A DNA stretch of 36,287 bases, from the NCBI RefSeq assembly GCF_900129175.1, contig NZ_FQUI01000021.1, forward strand, positions 1 to 36,287, read 5' to 3'. This DNA is from Marinitoga hydrogenitolerans DSM 16785 (GTDB taxonomy: Bacteria > Thermotogota > Thermotogae > Petrotogales > Petrotogaceae). How positions within the stretch are numbered: the stretch's first letter is position 1; the number at the start of each line of letters is the position of its first letter. Positions 14,091 through 22,472 of this stretch are shown here, in pieces. A program made the translations under genes and the position numbers. The notes under the pieces are model-generated. The model was not told where the DNA came from. It ran no database searches and was given only the letters and a program-made list of their open reading frames with translations.

Positions 14091-14686
14091 TGGCTCCTGA
14101 TATAAGCCCTTTCATATTATTTTTTGCATCTATTTTTACAAGCAATATATTATTAGCCAATTTTTTAGGAATGTGTTCTTTTATTTCAATATCAAAAGAT
14201 ATAACTTCATCAAATGGTTTAGGAATGGCCGTAACTATGGTTATGACAATAACAACAGCCTTAAATTGGATTGTATATAACAAAATTATTATTCCCTTTG
14301 GCTTGGAATATTTAAGATATATCATATTTATAATTGTAATTGCTGCTGTAGTACAAATACTTGAGATGCTTATAGACCGTTTATCTCCTAATTTATACAT
14401 GAGTCTTGGTATCTTTTTACCTTTAATAACTGTTAATTGTGCAATACTAGGCGTTTCATTATTTATGCAATTAAGATATTATACTTTCATTCAATCTATT
14501 TTTTACGGACTTGGTTCTGGCCTTGGATGGTGGCTTGCTATTATGGCATTAGCAGCAATAAGAAAAAGAGTTGATAAAAGTCCTAATGTTCCTGCTGCTT
14601 TGAAAGGGCCTGGATTGACACTAATTATTATAGGTATTATGGCTATGGCATTCATAGGTTTTTCTGGAATGCTTAACGTACAGTAA
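14090..14686 (+). CDS. nqrE: NqrE-type membrane subunit
   Basis: This 198-residue polytopic protein is the partner of NqrD. NILLANFLGMCSFISISK, VQILEMLIDRLSPNLYMSLG, IFLPLITVNCAILGVSLF and GSGLGWWLAIMALAAIR follow the Vibrio NqrE pattern along the whole length. The cysteine in LGMC and the one in VNCAI are the conserved pair expected at the intramembrane iron-sulfur site. The ATG follows AAAGGAGG with good spacing. The gap to nqrF is 13 nt. Confidence 0.9.
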   Translation: MAPDISPFILFFASIFTSNILLANFLGMCSFISISKDITSSNGLGMAVTMVMTITTALNWIVYNKIIIPFGLEYLRYIIFIIVIAAVVQILEMLIDRLSPNLYMSLGIFLPLITVNCAILGVSLFMQLRYYTFIQSIFYGLGSGLGWWLAIMALAAIRKRVDKSPNVPAALKGPGLTLIIIGIMAMAFIGFSGMLNVQ

Positions 14687-14699
14687 GCGAGGTGATTTG

Positions 14700-15815
14700 A
14701 TGAGCAATATTATATTAGCTCCTTTAGTTGTTTCAATTATAAGTAGCGTACTTGCAGCAATAATAGCTATTGTTGATGGTATTGTTAATAATTATGGAGA
14801 AGTAAAAATAAATATAAATGGAAAAAAAGATATTACTGTAAAAGGTGGTGCTTCGCTTTTAACAACTTTATCTGAAACAGGTATTTTTGTTCCATCTGCA
14901 TGTGGCGGACGTGGAAGTTGTGGCGCCTGTAAAGTAAAGGTTTTATCTGATGTTGGACCTCATCTTCCAACAGAAACACCTTTACTCACACCAGAAGAAA
15001 TGAAAGAAAATGTTAGACTATCATGTCAAGTTAAGGTAAAAAAAGATATTGAAATTTGGCTACCTGAAGAATTATTCAATGTTAAAAAGTATAAAACAAG
15101 AATTGAAGCTATTAAAGATGTTACTCATGATATCAAAGAAGTAAAATTTAAATTATTAGAACCAACAGAAATTAATTTTAAGGCCGGTCAATATATGCAA
15201 ATTGTGATACCCCCTTATGAAAAAATAAAAGAATCTACTCAGAGAGCTTATTCTATTTCTTCATTACCATCACAAAAAGATTCTTTTGAATTATTAATTA
15301 GATTAGTTCCAGGTGGTATCGCAACAACATATGTACATAATTATTTAAAAGAAGGAGATATTATAGAAGTCATAGGTCCATTTGGAGATTTTTATTTAAG
15401 AGATACAGATGCTGATGTTATTGGTGTTGCTGGTGGTTCGGGAATGGCTCCTTTAAAATCTATAATTTTTGATATGTATGAAAAAGGAATTACAAATAGA
15501 AATGTGTGGTATTTTTTTGGTGCTCGTTCTTTACGTGACCTTTATTATGTTGAAATGTTTAAAGAATTAGAAAAAAAATGGCCAAATTTCCATTTTATTC
15601 CTGCTTTATCTGAACCGTTACCAGAAGATAATTGGGAAGGAGAAACTGGATTTATAACAGATGTTTTAGATAAATATATTAAAGAAAAAATGGATCCTAA
15701 TACGCCTAAAGAAGGCTATCTTTGTGGAAGCCCCGGAATGATTGGTGCTTGTGTTAAAATAATGACAAATAATGGTATTTCTGAAGATAAGATTTATTAC
15801 GACAAATTCGCTTAA
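14700..15815 (+). CDS. nqrF: NqrF-type NADH dehydrogenase subunit ([2Fe-2S] and FAD)
   Basis: This 371-residue electron-input subunit has an N-terminal membrane anchor (about 4-27) followed by a plant-type ferredoxin domain with C68, C74, C77 (CGGRGSCGAC) and C109. Then come the FAD-binding RAYSISSLPS and GGIATTYVH segments and the NADH domain with GVAGGSGMAPLKS and YLCGSPGMIG. It oxidises NADH and passes electrons to NqrB/C/D/E. The presence of this subunit, absent from true Rnf complexes, is the main reason to call the cluster Nqr-like. It is somewhat shorter than Vibrio NqrF (about 408). The ATG at 14700 follows GAGGTGA. Confidence 0.92.
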   Translation: MSNIILAPLVVSIISSVLAAIIAIVDGIVNNYGEVKININGKKDITVKGGASLLTTLSETGIFVPSACGGRGSCGACKVKVLSDVGPHLPTETPLLTPEEMKENVRLSCQVKVKKDIEIWLPEELFNVKKYKTRIEAIKDVTHDIKEVKFKLLEPTEINFKAGQYMQIVIPPYEKIKESTQRAYSISSLPSQKDSFELLIRLVPGGIATTYVHNYLKEGDIIEVIGPFGDFYLRDTDADVIGVAGGSGMAPLKSIIFDMYEKGITNRNVWYFFGARSLRDLYYVEMFKELEKKWPNFHFIPALSEPLPEDNWEGETGFITDVLDKYIKEKMDPNTPKEGYLCGSPGMIGACVKIMTNNGISEDKIYYDKFA

Positions 15816-15831
15816 AAAAGGGGGATTATAT

Positions 15832-16290
15832 ATGAAAATGACTCCTGAATTTCAAAAGGCTCAAGCCAATATGCAACCTGGAATAATAACTGCAGATGGG
15901 TTTCTTGGTAATGATGAAAGAAATTTAGTAGATATTATTATGGAAGACGAAGAAATATTAATAAGTTTGAATTGCACTATTGAAAAAATCATTAAAAAAA
16001 TGCTATATTTAAAAAAAGCTGGAGAAAAAGGTTTAGGAGAACCTATTACTGTTGATGGCAAATGGGAGGTTCAAGTAGGTGAAGCTAGAGGACATCTACC
16101 ATGTCCTTTTGAAGATGGAATATTTAGAAAAGTTGTTACAAAGGTTACAAATCTTGAAAACAACGAAAGTATTATATTTAGCGATTTATCAATACATTTA
16201 ATTGAAAAACATCTTTTTTTCCAAGGGAAAGGGTCACCTTTTAGACTTGATCCTTTAAAATTAATAAAAGTTCTTGATATTTGTAAATAG
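15832..16290 (+). CDS. Conserved-looking protein of unknown function
   Basis: This is a 152-residue soluble protein with no signal peptide or membrane segment. I do not recognise a named domain. The N-terminus MTPEFQKAQANMQPG followed by IITADGFLGNDERNL looks like a strongly conserved block, and a second lies at GEARGHLPCPFEDGIFRK. Three cysteines (in LNCTI, HLPCPF and DICK) are spread out and do not form an obvious metal motif. It sits 16 nt after nqrF, has its own GGGGG ribosome site, and is 14 nt before the FAD oxidoreductase gene, so it is probably co-transcribed. Function as an accessory or small-molecule-binding partner of either neighbour is only a guess. Confidence 0.75.
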   Translation: MKMTPEFQKAQANMQPGIITADGFLGNDERNLVDIIMEDEEILISLNCTIEKIIKKMLYLKKAGEKGLGEPITVDGKWEVQVGEARGHLPCPFEDGIFRKVVTKVTNLENNESIIFSDLSIHLIEKHLFFQGKGSPFRLDPLKLIKVLDICK

Positions 16291-16304
16291 AGGTGAAATT
16301 TTTT

Positions 16305-17771
16305 ATGTACGATATAACTATAATTGGAGCCGGTGTTGTTGGATGCGCTATTGCAAGAGAATTATCAAAATACGATTTAAAAATATTATTACTTGAAAAA
16401 ACAGATGATGTGAGTAATGGCGCCTCAAAGGCTAACAGCGGTATTGTTCATGGAGGTTATGCTGCTAAACATGGAACTTTAAAAAGTAAATTATGTTTTG
16501 AAGGAAACAAAATGTATGATCAACTAAATAACGAATTAAATTTTGGCTTTAAAAGAACCGGCGCTTTGGTATTAGGGTTCGATGAAGAAGATGAAAAAAA
16601 CATCAACAAATTATATGAAAACGGCCTAAAAAACGGAGTTGATAAGAAAGATATTAAAATAATATATAAAGACGAAATATTAAATTTAGAACCAAATGTA
16701 TCAAAAAATGTAAAAATTGCATTATTAGCTAATGATGTGGGTATTACTTCCCCATATGAAATGACTATAGCCCTAGCTGAAAATGCTATAAAAAATGGAG
16801 TTGAATTAAAATTAGAAAATGAAGTTATTAACATTGAAGAATTTTCTGATTATTTTAACATTATTACAACTCAAAATACCTATAAATCCAGATATATTAT
16901 AAATGCTGCTGGTGTTTATAGTGATAAAATTTCAAATATGCTCGGTATAAACGATTTTCATATAATCCCAAGAAAAGGACAATATATTATTTTTCATAAA
17001 GGTTATGGAAAAATAATAAATAGGGTGATTTTTCAAACTCCTACAAATAAAGGTAAGGGGATTTTAGTAACCCCCACCTTCCATGGTAATTTAATGATAG
17101 GTCCAAATGCTGATGAAATATCTAATAAAGAAGATGTTACTACTGATATAGAAACACTAAAATATATTATAAAAACGGCAAAAAAATCCGTGCCAAATAT
17201 TGACTTAAGAAAGGTTTTAACATCTTTTTCTGGAATAAGACCTACTCCTTCAACAGGAGATTTCATTATAAAAGAGGCAAAGGAAAGATTTATCAATGTT
17301 GCAGGCATAGAATCTCCTGGCTTAACTTCCTCACCTGCTATTGCTAAAATGGTTATTGGTATTTTAAAAAATTCCGGATTAAATTTAACTAAAAAAAATG
17401 ATTTTGATCCTTACAGAAATCCTATTATCATACCAAAAAAATTATCTTATAAAGAAGTTAATAAAATGCTTGAAATAAACTCTGATGAACAAATAATATG
17501 TAGATGTGAAATGGTAAGTAAAAAAGAAATCATTGATGCTTTAAATAGAGGAATTCCAATTAAATCTATTGATTCTGTAAAAAGAAGAACAAGAGTCACC
17601 ATGGGTTTTTGTCAAGGAGAATTCTGTATTCCAAGAGTTAAAAAAGTTATCGCAGAAACATTAAATATAAAAGAAGACGATGTCCCAGTAAGAGAAAAAA
17701 AAAGCGGGATCTTACCTAAAAAGGTAAATCTAAATTACTTTAAATCCATTTTTGATAATAAGCTTCAATAA
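16305..17771 (+). CDS. FAD-dependent oxidoreductase (GlpA/LhgO-like) with C-terminal [2Fe-2S] BFD-like domain
   Basis: This 488-residue flavoprotein has an N-terminal dinucleotide fold with IIGAGVVGCAIAREL and NSGIVHGGYA, typical of the DAO family that includes anaerobic glycerol-3-phosphate dehydrogenase and L-2-hydroxyglutarate oxidase. INAAGVYSD and VAGIESPGLTSSPA are later FAD contacts. The C-terminal part has C399 and C401 (ICRCE) and C436 and C441 (GFCQGEFC), the pattern of a bacterioferritin-ferredoxin-like [2Fe-2S] domain. The ATG at 16305 begins right before the FAD strand and has AGAGGTG upstream. It would oxidise a hydroxyacid or glycerol phosphate. Placement after nqr genes suggests electron exchange with that complex or with a pool it shares, which is inference. 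Confidence 0.82.
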   Translation: MYDITIIGAGVVGCAIARELSKYDLKILLLEKTDDVSNGASKANSGIVHGGYAAKHGTLKSKLCFEGNKMYDQLNNELNFGFKRTGALVLGFDEEDEKNINKLYENGLKNGVDKKDIKIIYKDEILNLEPNVSKNVKIALLANDVGITSPYEMTIALAENAIKNGVELKLENEVINIEEFSDYFNIITTQNTYKSRYIINAAGVYSDKISNMLGINDFHIIPRKGQYIIFHKGYGKIINRVIFQTPTNKGKGILVTPTFHGNLMIGPNADEISNKEDVTTDIETLKYIIKTAKKSVPNIDLRKVLTSFSGIRPTPSTGDFIIKEAKERFINVAGIESPGLTSSPAIAKMVIGILKNSGLNLTKKNDFDPYRNPIIIPKKLSYKEVNKMLEINSDEQIICRCEMVSKKEIIDALNRGIPIKSIDSVKRRTRVTMGFCQGEFCIPRVKKVIAETLNIKEDDVPVREKKSGILPKKVNLNYFKSIFDNKLQ

Positions 17772-17772
17772 T

Positions 17773-17801
17773 TTGTAATAATAACAAAAAGAATATATAA
17801 T
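17773..17801 (+). promoter_or_regulatory. Promoter of the EamA transporter gene
   Basis: TTGTAA (17773-17778) and TATAAT (17796-17801) are 17 bp apart, directly after the oxidoreductase stop. A second TATAAT overlaps at 17801-17806. Confidence 0.65.
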
Positions 17802-17836
17802 ATAATAGATTTATAAAATTTATTGGAGGTGATTAT

Positions 17837-18709
17837 TTGCATTATTTATTAGCTGTACTTTCAGCATTTTCATCTTCTGTGACTTCAGTTTTAGGAAAGT
17901 ATTCTTTTAATATAGGAGCAACGGTATCTCAGATTTTATTTCTGAGATTTCTTTTTTCATTTTTGATATCTGGAGCTATTTTTGTATTGGTTGGATATAA
18001 ATTTCATTTTAAAAAATTTATTTTTTTCTCATTTCTTGGCATTATAAATTATGGTATTGCTGCATACGCATTTTTTGTTGGACTACAATATCTTAACCCA
18101 GCTTATGCTACTGTTATATACTTTACAAACCCTATTTTTGTATCTTTGCTTCAAACCAAAACTACAAATAAAAAATTAAATATTGTAAACGCTTCTGCTG
18201 TTGCTTTATCTTTTGTAGGAGTTATAATAGCAAATATAGGCGAAAAAGCTTTTTTATCAAATCAAAGCATTGTTTTTGGTACTTTAATGGTATTATTTAG
18301 TTCATTTGTAAATGCTTTATTTGTTGTTTCTGTTAGTAAAAAAATAAAAGAAAAAAAATCAAATCCTTTTGAAAATGCTTTTTATACGTTTGCAGGTACT
18401 TTTATTTATTATTTTATATTAGTTATATTAAATGAAGAAGTTAACACATTAAGCGGTAAATTTTTATTATCTGGTTTTGTATTGGCTGTATTAGCTACAT
18501 TTGTTCCTTTAACTTTAAACTATATATCTTTAAAAAAACTTCAATCGCATACATTATCTTTGATAATGCCTTTAGAATTGGTTTTTGCTTCAATATTGTC
18601 AGTAATAATTTTTAAGGAATCCTTTAATGCTTTAAAAATTATAGGATTTTTAATGGTTGGATTAGCTCCAATTATTGATATTTCAAATGTTGAATCACAA
18701 TCTTTTTAA
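17837..18709 (+). CDS. EamA/DMT-family transporter
   Basis: This 290-residue integral membrane protein has about ten hydrophobic segments in two repeated halves, the EamA (drug/metabolite transporter) layout. Each half ends with the typical pattern, for example NPAYATVIYFTNPIFVSLLQ in the first and SLIMPLELVFASILSVIIFKE in the second. Substrates in this family include amino acids, nucleotide sugars and metabolites, and the sequence does not show which applies. The TTG start follows GGAGGTGAT, a strong site. It has its own promoter and is followed 55 nt later by the helicase gene. Confidence 0.85.
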   Translation: MHYLLAVLSAFSSSVTSVLGKYSFNIGATVSQILFLRFLFSFLISGAIFVLVGYKFHFKKFIFFSFLGIINYGIAAYAFFVGLQYLNPAYATVIYFTNPIFVSLLQTKTTNKKLNIVNASAVALSFVGVIIANIGEKAFLSNQSIVFGTLMVLFSSFVNALFVVSVSKKIKEKKSNPFENAFYTFAGTFIYYFILVILNEEVNTLSGKFLLSGFVLAVLATFVPLTLNYISLKKLQSHTLSLIMPLELVFASILSVIIFKESFNALKIIGFLMVGLAPIIDISNVESQSF

Positions 18710-18764
18710 ACTATTGATTATTATGAATAGAAAAATAAAAATGCTAAAAAAGTGGGTGTAATAA

Positions 18765-20579
18765 TTGTTAGAAGGTATTAAAGTATGTCCTGATTGTGAT
18801 GAAATTGTTGAAAATAGCGAAAAAATATGCCCTAATTGCGGTTATTTTTTTCTAAGGAAAAAATGTCCGAAATGTGATGAAACAATGAAAGATAACATAA
18901 AAAAATGTTGGAATTGTGGATGGAATTTTATAAATACAAAGAAAAAAAACATACCCAAAAAAATTAATTTTTATGAAAGTTATTTAAACGACATAAAAAA
19001 CACTACTTTTAAAAATCATACATCACCAAAAAACAAAAAAAACTATATCAAATTAACAACAGAACAAATGGAAATTATAAAAAAAGCTGAAAACAGCAAC
19101 TTAATAATAAACGCTTTCGCTGGATCAGGAAAAACAACAACTTTATTAAGTATTGCTTATGCATTAAGAAATAAAAGTTTCCTTTTCCTTGCTTTTAATA
19201 GATCAGTTAAAGAGGAAATTGAATATAAAATTAGAAAATCTAAATTAAATAATATAAAAGTATTAACCACTCATGGCTTGGCTTATAAATTTGCAAAAAA
19301 CGATTTAAAATTCGAAAAAGTTGGAAAGGAATTAAACACTTTAGAAATATCTAAAATTTTAGATATTGATATTTTTATCGCAGATTTAGTAAAAACCGCA
19401 TTTAATGATTTTTGTAATGGTGATTATATTGATATTTCTGATGAAACAATAGAGGAAATATTAAATTCAAATCAGAAATTAAGATTTATAAGAGAACAAA
19501 AAAAATATTTAAAAAATAAAATATCAAAAATTTGGAATTTATACATGAAAAACAAATTAACTATGACACATAATGTTTATTTGAAATTTTTTCATCTCAA
19601 TTTAGAAAAATATGTAAATTATATAAACTTTGATTATGTTCTTCTTGATGAAGCTCAAGATACAAATGAAGTTGTGTTAGATATTTTCAAAAAATTAAAG
19701 GGTAAAAAAATTATTGTAGGAGATCCACATCAACAAATATACTCTTTCAGAGGTTCAATTAATGCTATGTATAAAATTAGAAATGAAATATCAGCTGAAA
19801 TTTTATATTTAACTGAATCTTTTAGATTCCCAAATCATATATCCAATAAAGCTAATATTATTTTAAAAAATTTCAAAGGTGAAGAAAAAGATATTATCTC
19901 CTTTGATCAAAATAGTGATAATAATATAAGCAATTTGTGTTTTATAACAAGAACAAATGCTACTCTTATAAAATTAATTGATACTTTAAAAACTCTTGAA
20001 ATAAAATTGGTAAGATCTCCTCAGGAAATATTCCATCTTCCTTTAAATATTTATTATTATATTAAGTATTTAAATGATAATAAAAATAGAGAAAAAATTA
20101 GAGAAAAATGGCTTTTTAACTTTGATTCTATAGATGAATTAAAAAATTATGCTGAAGACTTTGAAGATTATGAATTAATTTCAGCAATAAATATAGCCGA
20201 AGAATATGGCGAAAAATTATTTTCCCTTTTAAATACTGCAAAAGAAAAATATGAAAAAAATAAAGGAAAAATATTTCTTACAACTGCTCATACAAGCAAA
20301 GGTTTAGAATGGGATAAGGTTATAGTTTGCCATGATTTTCAAGAAATTATCGATTTATTAAAAAAAGAAAAATATAAAAAAGTAAAAGACTTTCAAAAAG
20401 AATATATTAATCACATTAATAAGGTAATTGAAGGTAAAAATGGCTTTTTTAAACATCAATATATTATCGATGAAATCAATCTTCTTTATGTTGCTATTAC
20501 CAGAGCAAAAAAACAATTAATTTTATATTCTAACCAAGATATCTTTAATATTGATATAAACAAAAAGCTTGAGATATAA
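18765..20579 (+). CDS. Superfamily I (UvrD/Rep-like) helicase with two N-terminal zinc ribbons
   Basis: This 604-residue protein begins with two zinc ribbons: C8/C11/C22/C25 (CPDC, CPNCG) and C34/C37/C48/C51 (CPKC, CWNCG). A linker to about residue 100 is followed by a helicase core: Walker A AFAGSGKTTT (GSGKT 120-124), motif Ia with LTTHGLAYKFA, Walker B LLDEAQD (D295), motif III VGDPHQQIYSFRGS, motif IV SFRFP, motif V TTAHTSKGLEWDKVIV and motif VI LLYVAITRAKKQL. All ATPase motifs are intact. The core resembles the FBH1-like branch more than classic UvrD/PcrA, and it is shorter. The TTG start follows GGGTGTA. The ribbons may bind DNA or a protein partner. A role in repair or anti-recombination is inferred. 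Confidence 0.85.
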   Translation: MLEGIKVCPDCDEIVENSEKICPNCGYFFLRKKCPKCDETMKDNIKKCWNCGWNFINTKKKNIPKKINFYESYLNDIKNTTFKNHTSPKNKKNYIKLTTEQMEIIKKAENSNLIINAFAGSGKTTTLLSIAYALRNKSFLFLAFNRSVKEEIEYKIRKSKLNNIKVLTTHGLAYKFAKNDLKFEKVGKELNTLEISKILDIDIFIADLVKTAFNDFCNGDYIDISDETIEEILNSNQKLRFIREQKKYLKNKISKIWNLYMKNKLTMTHNVYLKFFHLNLEKYVNYINFDYVLLDEAQDTNEVVLDIFKKLKGKKIIVGDPHQQIYSFRGSINAMYKIRNEISAEILYLTESFRFPNHISNKANIILKNFKGEEKDIISFDQNSDNNISNLCFITRTNATLIKLIDTLKTLEIKLVRSPQEIFHLPLNIYYYIKYLNDNKNREKIREKWLFNFDSIDELKNYAEDFEDYELISAINIAEEYGEKLFSLLNTAKEKYEKNKGKIFLTTAHTSKGLEWDKVIVCHDFQEIIDLLKKEKYKKVKDFQKEYINHINKVIEGKNGFFKHQYIIDEINLLYVAITRAKKQLILYSNQDIFNIDINKKLEI

Positions 20580-20591
20580 TTCTCAAGCTTT
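20564..20591. terminator. Convergent terminator overlapping two gene ends
   Basis: A perfect 11-bp stem (20564-20574 with 20581-20591) has a TATAAT loop. The helicase stop codon lies in the loop, and the last codons of the reverse-strand regulator lie in the other arm. T-rich flanks are modest. Confidence 0.6.
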
Positions 20592-21701
20592 AATATTTAT
20601 TCCTTTGGTTAAATATTTTGATAGCTCAAATAAAAATTTCTTTTTATCCTTTATCGTATTTTCAAATAAATATTCAATACCTGTATAATGAGAGATTCCC
20701 ATTAAATACATAGCTGTTACTTCTTTGTTTTTATTTTTAATATTTCTTAAATGTTTTATATAACCCTTTTTAAATTCTGCATAATATTCTCTTACTTCAT
20801 TATTAACTACAAATTCTGCTTCTCTGATTATTTCATAATAGTTTTTATTCCGTTTAAAAAACTCCAAGAATAAATATATACCTATTAATTCCTTTTCTAA
20901 TCTGTTTAAGTCTAAAGGTAAATTCTTTGATATGAATAATCGCGTTTTATGCCCTATTTGTCTAACAATTTCTTTTAAAAATTCTTCCTTACTAGGGAAA
21001 TATATATAAAATGTTCCCACTGCCAAACTTACATAATTAGTAATTTCAAATATTTTTACCTTGTAATACCCTTTTTGGCTAAATAAATCTATACCTGCAT
21101 TTATTAATAACTGTTTTGTTGTTTTTTCTTCTTCTTCACATTCTTTGATATCAAAATCAAACAATTTATTATCATTAGTTTTTTCAAAAAAAACTCCGTT
21201 AAATACTATATCAAAAAAATCTTCCACATTCATATTAATCCAACCATATGAAGACATAATACCTAAAAATCTTAAACCACCAATTATGTAAATATAATCG
21301 ACCTCAGTTATTTCTCTATCTAAAATCCTTTTTAGTATATCAATATATAAATTCCTTAGTTCTTTTTCATATTGGGGGAATCTATATTGTCCTTCTCTAA
21401 AAATTGTGACTAATGTTTTATACTTTTTGGCTGCACCAAATACTATATTAAAAAAAGATTTAAGTTTCTCTTTTTTAGTATTACCAGAATATTTATAAAA
21501 TTCATTTTTAAGAACCTCTAATAGATAATTAAGTAAATATTCAAACAATTGTTGTTTGTTTTTGAAATAATTATAAAACACTCCGTTTGAAAGATTTGCA
21601 TTTCTACAAATCTCTGCGACTGACACTGTTTCATACCATTTTTTTGAAAATAATTCTATAGCTGAATCAATTATTTTTTCCCTTATATTAGCTTTTCTCA
21701 T
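20583..21701 (-). CDS. Tandem (double) TetR-type transcriptional regulator
   Basis: This 372-residue protein carries two complete TetR-like units. The first DNA-binding domain is at about residues 5-53 (IIDSAIELFSKKWYETVSVA, ending SNGVFYNYFKNKQQLF). The second is at about 193-241 (LLINAGIDLFSQKGYYKVKI, ending AVGTFYIYFPSKEEF). Each is followed by an all-helical ligand-type domain. Ordinary TetR proteins have one unit of about 200 residues and dimerise, so this looks like a duplication fused in one chain. The ATG at 21701 has GGAG 8 nt upstream. It is the last gene of the Liv/KAS III operon, 18 nt after the hydrolase, and likely regulates it. The ligand is unknown; an acyl-CoA or the transported compound is plausible. 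Confidence 0.85.
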   Translation of the reverse strand: MRKANIREKIIDSAIELFSKKWYETVSVAEICRNANLSNGVFYNYFKNKQQLFEYLLNYLLEVLKNEFYKYSGNTKKEKLKSFFNIVFGAAKKYKTLVTIFREGQYRFPQYEKELRNLYIDILKRILDREITEVDYIYIIGGLRFLGIMSSYGWINMNVEDFFDIVFNGVFFEKTNDNKLFDFDIKECEEEEKTTKQLLINAGIDLFSQKGYYKVKIFEITNYVSLAVGTFYIYFPSKEEFLKEIVRQIGHKTRLFISKNLPLDLNRLEKELIGIYLFLEFFKRNKNYYEIIREAEFVVNNEVREYYAEFKKGYIKHLRNIKNKNKEVTAMYLMGISHYTGIEYLFENTIKDKKKFLFELSKYLTKGINIKA

Positions 21702-21719
21702 AATAACAACTCCAAACTT

Positions 21720-22472
21720 TTAAAAATTTCTCAACTCATTTATAAACAACTCTGGATCCTCTACAATAATTGAATGTCCAATATGATCAAACATTTTTAA
21801 TTCTCCATTTAAATATTTCAATGTTTCTTTAGCCATTGCTTCTGTAATTAATAAATCTTTTTTACCAAGTATAAATAATACCTTATTTTTATAGTTTTTT
21901 GCAATATCTGTATAATCATATTTTTCTAAAGCTCTGGCATTTCCCGCAAAACAGTTTTCGTTCATCAAAAGAGCATCATTTGTAAGTTCATCCAATAATT
22001 TTTCATCCTTATTTTCTGGCATAATAGATTTTAACGCTGTTTTTAAAAGAGTTTTATTACCCTTATACATTTCTAAAACAGGATAATTCTCTTCTGGTGT
22101 TTTTAATCCATTTATAGGGGAAGAATCTATTAAAAGCAGTTTTTCGCTTTTTTCAGGATATCGAAAAGAGAGAGATTGAGCTACAGCACCTCCCAACGAG
22201 TGTCCTACAATTATAGCTTTTTCAATTTTTAATTTATCCATAAACATTTTTACATAATCAGCATATAAATCTATATCACACTTTTCTATTCTATCAGATC
22301 TTCCAAAATTTGGCAAATCCAAAGCAAATATTTTAAATCCTTCAATATTCATAACTTTTTGAAACCATCGTGCAGATGCAAAATTCCCATGTATCATTAT
22401 AACAGTTTTCCCATTTCCATTTTCATAATAATAAATATTTTTTCCATTAATTTTAACATATTTTCCATTCAT
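21720..22472 (-). CDS. Alternative internal start: stand-alone alpha/beta hydrolase
   Basis: The ATG at 22472 within the LivM-hydrolase frame has a near-ideal TGGAGGGA upstream and would give a complete 250-residue hydrolase with Ser92, Asp206 and His233. The fold begins right at this ATG (KYVKINGKNIYYYENGNGKT). Whether the cell makes the fusion, the free enzyme or both cannot be read from DNA. The substrate is unknown; context suggests an ester, amide or lactone related to what the transporter imports. Confidence 0.6.
   Translation of the reverse strand: MNGKYVKINGKNIYYYENGNGKTVIMIHGNFASARWFQKVMNIEGFKIFALDLPNFGRSDRIEKCDIDLYADYVKMFMDKLKIEKAIIVGHSLGGAVAQSLSFRYPEKSEKLLLIDSSPINGLKTPEENYPVLEMYKGNKTLLKTALKSIMPENKDEKLLDELTNDALLMNENCFAGNARALEKYDYTDIAKNYKNKVLFILGKKDLLITEAMAKETLKYLNGELKMFDHIGHSIIVEDPELFINELRNF

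Noticed and set aside
11916-15815. A true Rnf operon
   Set aside because: RnfB and RnfC are absent and an NqrF with NADH domain is present; NqrD/E motifs match Nqr better.
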